DNA of 18,405 bases from assembly GCA_964370075.1 (NCBI GenBank), contig CAYJHC010000033.1, positions 1-18,405 on the forward strand, written 5' to 3'. The translations under genes were made by a program, and so were the position numbers. Positions 1 through 7,208 of the stretch are shown piece by piece. The DNA is from CAYJHC01 sp964370075. Its GTDB lineage: Bacteria; Bacillota; Clostridia; Peptostreptococcales; Anaerovoracaceae. The notes under the pieces are model-generated. The model had not been told where the DNA came from. It ran no database searches and saw only the letters and a list, made by a program, of their open reading frames with translations. Each line of letters starts with the position of its first letter. Within the stretch, counting starts at the first letter, position 1.

Positions 1-166
1 TTTTAAATAAACTTGTGGTATTCTTAATCGGATTACTTTGTCATGCGTAGCTAATTATATTAGAGGTTTGTTTAGAATTGATTTTTTTTAAGAGAATTTT
101 TATAAAAGCACAAAGCAATTTTAAAAATTGGTACATATAAATAGAAAGTATTTAACTAATAGTGTG

Positions 167-200
167 TAACTGCAAAGGATATGTAGTTATTTTTTTATTT
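167..200 (+). terminator. Weak rho-independent terminator
   Basis: TAACTGC (167-173) can pair with GTAGTTA (183-189), including one G-U pair, around a 9-nt loop, and is followed by a run of T with one A. The stem is short and AT-rich, so the call is tentative. It would end transcription of a gene lying to the left of the window and insulate the protease promoter. Confidence 0.4.
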
Positions 201-260
201 GTTAAGAATTTAAAGTGATTGGATATATGTATAGCTACTTTTCAGACAGGCAGAGATTTG

Positions 261-288
261 TTTTATCAATCCTGTAAAATTGATAAAA
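261..288. repeat. Perfect 10-bp inverted repeat, possible operator
   Basis: TTTTATCAAT (261-270) and ATTGATAAAA (279-288) are perfect inverted copies separated by 8 nt. The right arm covers the -35 hexamer TTGATA of the promoter for the CPBP protease gene. No T-tract follows on either strand, so it does not look like a terminator. A dyad over a -35 box is the usual place for a repressor site, but the protein binding it is unknown. Confidence 0.4.
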
Positions 289-308
289 AATAAAGCTAAA
301 AATATACT
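280..308 (+). promoter_or_regulatory. Sigma-A-type promoter of the CPBP protease gene
   Basis: TTGATA (280-285) and TATACT (303-308) are separated by 17 bp, close to the housekeeping consensus. Transcription would start near 315, giving a leader of about 43 nt before the ATG at 358. A second perfect TATAAT at 317-322 has no matching -35 box at normal spacing. Both placements favour the ATG at 358 over the one at 325. Confidence 0.55.
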
Positions 309-357
309 AGATAGTGTATAATATATGTTAGTCTATAAAAAAGAAAGAGAGAAAATA

Positions 358-1314
358 ATGGATTACAAAAGAACTTTTAATGAAAGAATAGAAATAAAAA
401 TTTTAGTTATTATTGCTGTTCACTTTGGGATAGTATTTGCTGTAAGTTTATTTGGAGGAGTGTTGTTTGCTCTTTTAGGAGTAGGCCTAGAATCGCCAAC
501 TTCAATAATGGTTTTCCAAACAATATTCACAGCTTCTACGACGATTCCTTTCACCATTTGGTTTATAAAGGATAACAAGAGTAATAAAACAGAGTTTAAG
601 CCTCGTAAAGGCGATATAGGAGTAGTATGTATCATTTGTATTTTAGTTGCGATGTATATGGCTTCATTAGCCGGAAATGGTTTGCTTTTTGTTACAGGAG
701 TTTATGATGCAGGAGATTCTTATCAAGAAGCTACAGAAATATTTACTCAGTCACCATTTTTCTTGGAAATTTTGGCAGTAGTAATATTAGCGCCCATTGG
801 TGAGGAAGTATTGTTTAGGGGGCTTATATTTAAAAATTTAAGGCGTAAATATAATTTTTGGATATGTGCAATTGTTACGACTGTCTTATTTACTGCAGCT
901 CACATGGATATATATCAAGGGCTAGCAATTTTCCCTATTTCAATATTGTGGGCATATTTATATGAAAAATTTGGTAGAATATGGATTCCTATAGTTGCCC
1001 ATATGTGGAATAATCTTTTGGCTACTGTTATGGTTAAGCTACTTGGAACAAGTACAGCAGGAGAAGATATAAGTACTGGAGTTGGTGAGGAACTTACTGA
1101 CGCAAGCATTATGCTTAGTGGTTTCATAGTTTTATTGATAGGCGGAGGAATATTATTCTTGATGATATTTTGCTTATATAAGTCGAAATATCCTAGAGGG
1201 GAGGCAAGGCTTAAGTTGATGAAACCAGTTTTAATTGGTATAGATGCAAAAAGAGAAAATAGAATCAAAAAATTAGAAGAAAAACAAATGGTTGATAAAG
1301 CAAATCTGCAATAG
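358..1314 (+). CDS. CPBP-family intramembrane metalloprotease
   Basis: This is a polytopic membrane protein of 318 residues carrying the CPBP (CAAX protease and bacteriocin-processing, formerly Abi) signature. EEVLFRG at residues 149-155 gives the two glutamates of motif 1, AAHMD gives His182, and VAHMWNN gives His215, so the metal and catalytic residues are all present. Hydrophobic segments lie at about 14-40, 52-70, 87-113, 137-147, 168-182, 187-202 and 252-273. The tail after residue 275 is charged and lysine-rich, as expected for a cytosolic end. Family members cleave within or near the membrane and act in peptide maturation, bacteriocin immunity or surface-protein export. The substrate cannot be read from context, since the neighbours are DNA-repair genes. 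An ATG at 325 would add 11 residues, but it falls very close to the predicted transcription start, and a purine-rich RBS-like stretch precedes 358. Confidence 0.85.
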   Translation: MDYKRTFNERIEIKILVIIAVHFGIVFAVSLFGGVLFALLGVGLESPTSIMVFQTIFTASTTIPFTIWFIKDNKSNKTEFKPRKGDIGVVCIICILVAMYMASLAGNGLLFVTGVYDAGDSYQEATEIFTQSPFFLEILAVVILAPIGEEVLFRGLIFKNLRRKYNFWICAIVTTVLFTAAHMDIYQGLAIFPISILWAYLYEKFGRIWIPIVAHMWNNLLATVMVKLLGTSTAGEDISTGVGEELTDASIMLSGFIVLLIGGGILFLMIFCLYKSKYPRGEARLKLMKPVLIGIDAKRENRIKKLEEKQMVDKANLQ

Positions 1315-1367
1315 TAGATTTAGCTGAAACTGAAAAATATAATATACAAATAATGGAGAGATAATTG

Positions 1368-3530
1368 ATGAGCGATTTTTTAAACAGATTAAATGATAAA
1401 CAAAAAGAAGCGGTCCTTTGTACAGAAGGCCCCCTTTTAATACTAGCTGGGGCAGGAAGTGGTAAAACCAATACCATGATTCATAGAATTGCCTATTTAA
1501 TAAAGGAAAAGGGAGTAAAACCATATAACATTATGGCTGTAACCTTTACCAATAAGGCTGCTAGAGAAATGAGAGAACGGATTGAAAGACTTCTTGGAGA
1601 AAACTGCAATGTATGGATAATGACATTCCATGCAACATGTTTAAGAATTCTAAGAGCTCATGCTGATAAGATTGGATATACAAATAGCTTTGTCGTTTAT
1701 GACCCAGCCGATCAGAAAGCAGTAATTAAGAAAATTCTAAAAGAAAATCAAGTAGATGAAAAAAAACTCCCTCCTGCAGCAGTTTTAGGATCAATAAGTG
1801 ACGCGAAAAACCAAGGAATAGGTCCTGAAGACTTTGAAGTAGAATTTGGTGGGGGATATAGAAATGAGATAATTGGGAAATGCTACTTGCAATATAAGCA
1901 GATATTAATGAGTAATAATGCTATGGATTTTGATGATTTACTGACAAATACTGTGAAATTACTAAAAAAAGAAAAAGATGTTTTGGATATTTATCAAAAT
2001 AGGTTTAAATACATAATGGTAGATGAGTATCAAGACACGAATAAAATTCAATATGAATTAATAAGTCTGCTTACAGGAGAAAGAAGAAATCTTTGTGTAG
2101 TAGGGGATGATGACCAGTGTATCTATCAGTGGAGAGGAGCCGATATTTCAAATATTTTAGATTTTGAGAAGGACTTTAAAGGAGCAAAACGAATAAAGTT
2201 GGAGCAAAACTATAGGTCTACAGGAAATATTCTAAATGCCGCAAATTCTGTAATAGAGTATAACAGCAAGAGAAAAGGAAAAAAACTTTGGACAGAAAAC
2301 CAAGATGGGAAAAAACCAAGCTATAGGAGAGTAGAAACTGAAAAAGAAGAGGCTTATTATGTTGGGCAAGAGATTGACAGAATTAGGAATACGGGGAATT
2401 CCTATAAGGATTTTGCTATACTTTATAGAACTAATGCTCAAGCTAGAAACTTTGAAGAAATATTGTCAGCAAGAAGAATTCCATATAGGGTATTTGGAGG
2501 CACAAGGTATTATGACAGAAAAGAAATAAAAGATGTTGTTGCTTATATGCGGTTGGTTTTAAACCCTATGGATGATTTAGCTTTGACTAGGGTTATAAAT
2601 GAGCCGAAGAGAGGGATAGGGGCGAAAACCATAGAAACCTTAGCAACACTTGCGAGAGTTCGAAATGAGAGCATATTCCAGGCTTTGCAGGATGAAGAGG
2701 TTGTAGGCTCCTTATCACAAAAAACTTCAGTAGCAGTAAAAGATTTTGTTTCTGTTATTGATGAGGGGATTTTAAGAGACAGTAAATATGTGTATGCCTT
2801 GGATCAACAAAATACCATAGAAGCCCAAGGAAGAATTGACAATATTCTAGAGTTTAAAACTACGATTACAAATCAAGAAAAAGAAGAAGGGGCAGAAGCT
2901 CTTACTCTTTCTGATTTTCTGGAAAAGATTACTTTGATAGCAGATGTAGATAACCATAATCCTGAGGAAGAAGCTGTAACATTAATGACGCTTCACAGTG
3001 CAAAAGGGCTAGAATTCCCTTATGTTTTTATGGTAGGTATGGAAGATGGACTTTTCCCTGGATGGCGAAGTATGGATTCTGAAGCTGGTATAGAAGAAGA
3101 AAGAAGGCTTTGTTATGTAGGAATGACTAGGGCTATGAAACACTTATGGCTTACTAGTGCAGAATACAGGGTGATTTATGGTAATGGAGACTTTACTAGA
3201 GAATCTTTATTTATGCGTGAAATAGACCCTAAATTCATTGAAGGTGATGGTGTCTATAAGAATAAGGCAGAGGTAAAACTAGGCACATCTAGAAATATGG
3301 ATGGAACAAATGGAGGAGGATATTCTCCTTTAGACAGATTTAAAGAAGCAAAACAGCGAGTAATCCCTAAGAAGAATACTGAAACATATTTCCAAGGTGA
3401 CAAGGTAAATCATGGGAAGTTTGGTAGAGGAACGGTTATTGAGGTTTCAGGAAACATAGCGACAGTAATTTTTGATGATGTTGGGCAAAAGAAATTGGCC
3501 GTTGATGTAGCGCCAATTAAAAAGATTTAA
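1368..3530 (+). CDS. pcrA: ATP-dependent 3'-5' DNA helicase PcrA/UvrD
   Basis: This 720-residue superfamily 1A helicase unwinds DNA 3'-5' in nucleotide-excision and mismatch repair, removes RecA from DNA and helps plasmid replication. All motifs are visible: a Q-motif-like LNDKQKEAV at 8-16, Walker A AGAGSGKT at 27-34, motif Ia TFTNKAAREM at 59-68, Walker B DEYQDTN at 219-225, motif III GDDDQCIYQWRGAD at 246-259, motif IV NYRST at 281-285, then TLHSAKGLEF and YVGMTRA. The C-terminus has the small Tudor-like domain typical of PcrA (GDKVNHGKFGRGTVIE), which contacts RNA polymerase in relatives. Length matches the family. The start is the ATG with GGAGAG 7 nt upstream; an in-frame TTG one codon earlier sits too close to that site. 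A TATAAT at 1338-1343 without a clear -35 box could give a local promoter. ligA follows 29 nt later, a common clostridial arrangement. Confidence 0.97.
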   Translation: MSDFLNRLNDKQKEAVLCTEGPLLILAGAGSGKTNTMIHRIAYLIKEKGVKPYNIMAVTFTNKAAREMRERIERLLGENCNVWIMTFHATCLRILRAHADKIGYTNSFVVYDPADQKAVIKKILKENQVDEKKLPPAAVLGSISDAKNQGIGPEDFEVEFGGGYRNEIIGKCYLQYKQILMSNNAMDFDDLLTNTVKLLKKEKDVLDIYQNRFKYIMVDEYQDTNKIQYELISLLTGERRNLCVVGDDDQCIYQWRGADISNILDFEKDFKGAKRIKLEQNYRSTGNILNAANSVIEYNSKRKGKKLWTENQDGKKPSYRRVETEKEEAYYVGQEIDRIRNTGNSYKDFAILYRTNAQARNFEEILSARRIPYRVFGGTRYYDRKEIKDVVAYMRLVLNPMDDLALTRVINEPKRGIGAKTIETLATLARVRNESIFQALQDEEVVGSLSQKTSVAVKDFVSVIDEGILRDSKYVYALDQQNTIEAQGRIDNILEFKTTITNQEKEEGAEALTLSDFLEKITLIADVDNHNPEEEAVTLMTLHSAKGLEFPYVFMVGMEDGLFPGWRSMDSEAGIEEERRLCYVGMTRAMKHLWLTSAEYRVIYGNGDFTRESLFMREIDPKFIEGDGVYKNKAEVKLGTSRNMDGTNGGGYSPLDRFKEAKQRVIPKKNTETYFQGDKVNHGKFGRGTVIEVSGNIATVIFDDVGQKKLAVDVAPIKKI

Positions 3531-3559
3531 GAAAATAGCTAGATTAATCAGGAGGCGAA

Positions 3560-5518
3560 ATGGGAAATTCTATAGAGGAAATTAGGGAATTAATTGAAAA
3601 GTTAAATAAAGCGTCTAAGGCATATTATTCAGGTTCTAAAGAAATTATGTCTAACTTTGAATATGATAGGTTATATGATCAGCTGGTTTTGCTTGAAAAA
3701 GAAACTAATATTGTTTTTTCTAATAGTCCTACTATTAATGTAGGTTATGAGGTTTCAGAGAATATTCCTAAAGAGAAACACAGTACTAGAATGCTTTCTT
3801 TAGATAAGACTAAGGATTTGCAGAGTTTGAGCAGCTGGCTTGGAGATGAAGAAGGTGTTTTTTCTTTTAAGGTAGATGGGTTAACTATTGTACTGACTTA
3901 TGAAGGTGGAGAATTGACAAAGGCAGTAACTAGAGGAAATGGCGAAGAGGGGGAAATAGTGACCTCTAATGCTAAAGTATTTAAAAATATTCCATTAAGA
4001 ATTCCATATAAAGAAACGGTAGTAATTCGTGGAGAAGCATATATAGGTTATATTGATTTTGCAAGAATTAATGAAATGGTACAAGTCGTAGAAGGGGAAC
4101 CTTTTAAAAATCCAAGAAATCTTTGTAGCGGCTCTGTGCGGCAATTAGATAGTAAGGTTACAAAAGAAAGAAATGTATCATTTTTGGCCTTTAATTTGGT
4201 AAATATTGAAATGAAATATAAAACTGATGAACTTGAGTATTTGAGTAAATTAGGATTTAAGGTTGTCCCCTTTAAAAAAGTGGATGCCACCAATGTGGAA
4301 GAAAAAGGAAGGGAACTTTCTGAGAATGCAAAAAAAAGTGATATTCCTACAGATGGATTGGTGCTTACATTTAATGACGTAAAATATGGCAACTCACTAG
4401 GAGAAACCGCTAAATTTCCAAGAAATGCAATTGCATTTAAGTGGGAAGATGAAACAGGAAAAACAATATTGAGAGAGATTGAGTGGAGCTCTTCTAGAAC
4501 AGGTCTTATTAATCCTGTTGCAATATTTGACCCTGTAGAGCTAGAATCTACTACAGTTACCAGAGCTGCAGTTCATAACATTAGCATATTAAAAGAGCTA
4601 AATCTTATGGTAGGTGATGAAATAGAGGTATATAAGGCCAATATGATAATTCCTCAGATAAGTAGAAATTTGAAATTAGAATTGATTGACCCTAACTTAA
4701 TTCCAATACCAAAGGCTTGCCCTGTTTGCAATGAGGGAGTTGTTGTAAGGGAGGATAATGGTGTAGAAACACTTTTTTGCGGCAATTTGAATTGCCCTGC
4801 AAAAAGAGTTAAGGGGTTTGTTCACTTGATGAATAGGGATGCGTTAAACATAGAAGGAGTTTCAGAAGCTACTATAGAAAAATTAATTGAAAGTAAATTC
4901 CTAGAAAACTTTTCTGATATATTCTTGTTAAAAAATTATAGAAAAGAAATATCTTCAATGGAAGGGTTCGGTCAAAAATCTTTCGAAAATATGGTGAATT
5001 CAATTGAAAACGCAAAAAATGTGGAGAGTTATAAACTCCTATACGGATTGGGCATTAGCGGAATAGGCCTTGCAAATGCAAAACTAATTGCAAAAAAATG
5101 GCAAGGAAATTGGGATGAAATGGCAGCCGCTACTATTGAGGATTTGATTGAAATCGATGGGATTGGACCTATAATGGCTGAAAATTATCTTAAGTATTTT
5201 GGTGATGAAGAGAATGTAAAGGAAATTAAAAAGCTTAGAGAATATTTGAATTTTATAGTAGAAGAAGATTCTAATAGTGGAGAAAAATTTGAAGGCATGA
5301 CCTTTGTTATTACAGGAACAATTAATGAGTTTAAAAATAGAAAAGACTTGCAAGCTTTTATTGAAAAACTAGGAGGAAAAGTTGCAGGGAGCGTAAGCAA
5401 GAATACAAACTTTTTAATAAACAATGATACTGAGTCTAAATCATCAAAAAACAAAACCGCAAAAGAATTAGGTGTTGAGGTCATTAGTGAAGCTATGTTT
5501 TTAGAACTTTTGGAATAA
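3560..5518 (+). CDS. ligA: NAD+-dependent DNA ligase LigA, divergent clostridial type
   Basis: LigA seals nicks in duplex DNA using NAD+ during replication and repair. The 652 residues show the full family order: domain Ia (EYDRLYD, 34-40), adenylation domain with the AMP-accepting lysine in KVDG (K104), RGEA (E159), NPRNLCSGSVRQLD (182-195) and IAFKW (K294), OB fold, a zinc finger with Cys387, Cys390, Cys407 and Cys412, helix-hairpin-helix repeats (about 430-545) and a C-terminal BRCT domain (578-652). Two positions differ from the E. coli type. The motif IV lysine (DGVVIK) is Thr270 in DGLVLT, and the domain Ia Asp32 that contacts the nicotinamide mononucleotide (NMN) half is Asn32. I recall similar sequences from other Clostridia, so this may be a subfamily trait rather than damage. 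AGGAGG lies 4 nt before the ATG. Very likely co-transcribed with pcrA. Confidence 0.93.
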   Translation: MGNSIEEIRELIEKLNKASKAYYSGSKEIMSNFEYDRLYDQLVLLEKETNIVFSNSPTINVGYEVSENIPKEKHSTRMLSLDKTKDLQSLSSWLGDEEGVFSFKVDGLTIVLTYEGGELTKAVTRGNGEEGEIVTSNAKVFKNIPLRIPYKETVVIRGEAYIGYIDFARINEMVQVVEGEPFKNPRNLCSGSVRQLDSKVTKERNVSFLAFNLVNIEMKYKTDELEYLSKLGFKVVPFKKVDATNVEEKGRELSENAKKSDIPTDGLVLTFNDVKYGNSLGETAKFPRNAIAFKWEDETGKTILREIEWSSSRTGLINPVAIFDPVELESTTVTRAAVHNISILKELNLMVGDEIEVYKANMIIPQISRNLKLELIDPNLIPIPKACPVCNEGVVVREDNGVETLFCGNLNCPAKRVKGFVHLMNRDALNIEGVSEATIEKLIESKFLENFSDIFLLKNYRKEISSMEGFGQKSFENMVNSIENAKNVESYKLLYGLGISGIGLANAKLIAKKWQGNWDEMAAATIEDLIEIDGIGPIMAENYLKYFGDEENVKEIKKLREYLNFIVEEDSNSGEKFEGMTFVITGTINEFKNRKDLQAFIEKLGGKVAGSVSKNTNFLINNDTESKSSKNKTAKELGVEVISEAMFLELLE

Positions 5519-5559
5519 TATTAAACTAAACTAGAGTCACATAACCAACTAATCTTTTG

Positions 5560-7113
5560 TTATTTACTATTACAAATTGAATATTCAATACAACTGCTAA
5601 ATAAAATTGCTAAAATTGCAGGTAAAGGCGAAGTTATTCCAAACAATACCGCAGCTATTGGCAGAAGCATAAATAAATAGTTAGAGAAAGAAATGTGATC
5701 TATTTTCACCATGGCCCTTCTGCATAATTTAATTGAAGAGGGAATGAGAGTTAAATCTTTGCTAGCTATTACAATATTTTGAAATGGCATTTCATCATCG
5801 GAAGAGTTTAAATAAATGCCCACATCTGCAACTGAAAGCAAAGAATCTTCATCCTGACTACCACCGACAAAGATTAACTTTTCTTTGTCAGATAGGCCTT
5901 CTTTTAGAATTCCTAAATATTCAGCTTTTTTTCTAGTACCAATTCCAGACTTGATTTCAGAGATTCCAAGTTCATCAGCAAGCTTTTCAGTTGTTATATG
6001 CCGATCACCAGTGTACAGGTAGGTATTGAAGATTTCAAGTTCTTTTAAATCAGTTAATGCTTGCTTAGCAGTAGGTTCGACTGTATTTGTAAAAGCAACA
6101 AAGCCTAAATAGTTTTCGTCGGATGCTAGGTGTAATAAAGTACAATCAGGATCTAAAAACATATCAGGGTATCCCATTTGACACATTAATTTATAGTTTC
6201 CAATATATAATACTTTTCCATTAATTAAAACAGAGCAGCCATGTCCAGAAATAGTGTTAAACTGAGATATTATTTCTTTATCGATTGGACCTGCTGCAGA
6301 TTTGATTGCCTTTGCAATCGGATGATTGGAATAATATAGACCATAGCCTGCAAGGGTTAGTAGTTCCTTAGGATCCATTTCGGCAGATTTTACATATTTC
6401 AATTTATATTCTTCTGTTGTAATTACATCGCCTTTGTTAAATACAATGGTAGTTGCCTTGCTTAGGTCCTCTACAACCGTTTTGTTTTTTATATGAACTG
6501 TGTATAGGTGACAGTAATATATGATTTGGTTAAACATAAATGATATAAAAGAGAAAGAGTTTTTTGAACTGGAAACAATAATAAAAGTCATACCTAGGTA
6601 TGTAAAGGTTTCTGAAAGTGGGTATGGACTAACAAAAGCGCCATATAAAAAAATTCCAAAGCCTAAGAATGTGATAACTAGAGATAGATTGCGATTAGTT
6701 TTCAAATACTTTTTTTCATAGTTACTAAGACTTGCGGTATATGTGGATTCTAAGGAAGCATTTAACCGTTCTCTAAGAGCCCAAGTATAGTATCTTAGAT
6801 AGAAAATAAAACATATTATTCCAATGTCAAAGTATCTGTGAGCTAATGTTAAAAAGAGAATAATAATGAACAGAGAAAAAAAGTACCCTATATCTTCTGA
6901 ATAATATAGAAACTTCTTTTTTCTTGATAAAATTCTAATAGGCTCAATTAGGGAATTGAAGACTATAATGCCTAGGACAATGTAAATATATATATTACTC
7001 GTAAAGAAATCAGGGGATAGACTCTTTGGTAGAAACTCCACAATTGACACTGTTGATATCAGTAATATGCAAATAATTAATCTTCCTGTTAATAAATTTA
7101 GTTTTGATTTCAT
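5560..7113 (-). CDS. Degenerate P1B-ATPase-like membrane protein, predicted pseudoenzyme
   Basis: The soluble part clearly descends from a heavy-metal P-type ATPase: SNHPIAKAI (262-270, the HP motif), a Gly-rich nucleotide-binding stretch (290-306), YTGDR (367-371) and ADVGIYL (429-435) fall in the right order, followed by two C-terminal membrane helices (about 475-510). The catalytic signatures are gone. The DKTGT site reads FNKGDV with Asn226 for the phosphorylated Asp, and the GDGxND loop reads GGSQDE (417-422). No CPC appears in the helix before residue 226, and only about 28 residues stand where the roughly 100-residue actuator domain with TGE should be. N-terminal helices lie at about 8-28, 41-60, 75-112 and 143-200. 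It should not transport by the P-type cycle. A sensory, scaffold or regulatory role is possible. It is divergent from the Rnf-like operon 81 bp away. GGAGGG lies 5 nt before the ATG. The 517 intact codons argue against a pseudogene. Confidence 0.8.
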   Translation of the reverse strand: MKSKLNLLTGRLIICILLISTVSIVEFLPKSLSPDFFTSNIYIYIVLGIIVFNSLIEPIRILSRKKKFLYYSEDIGYFFSLFIIILFLTLAHRYFDIGIICFIFYLRYYTWALRERLNASLESTYTASLSNYEKKYLKTNRNLSLVITFLGFGIFLYGAFVSPYPLSETFTYLGMTFIIVSSSKNSFSFISFMFNQIIYYCHLYTVHIKNKTVVEDLSKATTIVFNKGDVITTEEYKLKYVKSAEMDPKELLTLAGYGLYYSNHPIAKAIKSAAGPIDKEIISQFNTISGHGCSVLINGKVLYIGNYKLMCQMGYPDMFLDPDCTLLHLASDENYLGFVAFTNTVEPTAKQALTDLKELEIFNTYLYTGDRHITTEKLADELGISEIKSGIGTRKKAEYLGILKEGLSDKEKLIFVGGSQDEDSLLSVADVGIYLNSSDDEMPFQNIVIASKDLTLIPSSIKLCRRAMVKIDHISFSNYLFMLLPIAAVLFGITSPLPAILAILFSSCIEYSICNSK

Positions 7114-7118
7114 ATTAA

Positions 7119-7158
7119 CCCTCCATCAATATTTTAACACTAATTTGCTTTTTTTCAA
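7119..7158 (-). promoter_or_regulatory. Promoter and RBS of the pseudo-ATPase gene
   Basis: Read on the minus strand, TTGAAA (7158-7153) and TAAAAT (7136-7131) are 16 bp apart. The -10 is preceded by TGT, making an extended -10 (TGTTAAAAT). Transcription would start near 7124-7127, so the leader is very short and GGAGGG (7124-7119) sits at or just inside its 5' end. The region is shared with the divergent Rnf-like operon. Confidence 0.5.
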
Positions 7159-7185
7159 CAAAAAGGAGGCATTTTATGTTAAAAT
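7131..7185. repeat. 9-bp inverted repeat forming both divergent -10 boxes
   Basis: ATTTTAACA (7131-7139) and TGTTAAAAT (7177-7185) are perfect inverted copies separated by 37 bp. Each copy is an extended -10 motif pointing outwards, one for the pseudo-ATPase gene and one for the Rnf-like operon. The symmetry may simply reflect two promoters of the same class, or may be recognised by a common regulator. Confidence 0.45.
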
Positions 7186-7208
7186 AAATGTGTTATGAAA
7201 AAAAATAA
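7164..7208 (+). promoter_or_regulatory. Misplaced Shine-Dalgarno with tiny upstream ORFs before rnfD
   Basis: AGGAGG (7164-7169) lies 6 nt before an ATG at 7176 that encodes only three codons (M-L-K, stop at 7185-7187). It lies 25 nt before the rnfD ATG at 7195, too far for normal use. A second ATG at 7188 directly follows that stop, reads M-C-Y-E-K-K and ends at 7208, overlapping the rnfD start. The extended -10 TGTTAAAAT (7177-7185) lies in the same bases, and a start from it near 7192 would give an almost leaderless rnfD mRNA. So rnfD translation is either coupled to a minicistron or leaderless. Confidence 0.4.

Larger units (their letters stand above)
1..324. other. Non-coding left edge
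   Basis: This stretch is very AT-rich and carries no convincing gene. In the third forward frame, codons for about 15 mostly hydrophobic residues run from the edge to a TAG at 48-50. That could be the last residues of a gene outside the window, but it is too short to judge. The useful content is a weak hairpin with a T-tract at 167-200, a perfect 10-bp inverted repeat at 261-288 and a promoter at 280-308, each listed separately. Nothing resembling a tRNA or a known riboswitch was seen. Confidence 0.6.

Noticed and set aside
5519..5563. Possible terminator between ligA and the convergent pseudo-ATPase gene (ATAAC with GTTAT)
   Set aside because: Only 5 AT-rich pairs around a 13-nt loop, with no T-tract on either strand. 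Too weak to call.
5560..7113. Reading the minus-strand gene as a working copper or zinc exporting ATPase
   Set aside because: The phosphorylation Asp, GDGxND loop, CPC motif and actuator domain are all absent, so a transporter annotation would mislead.
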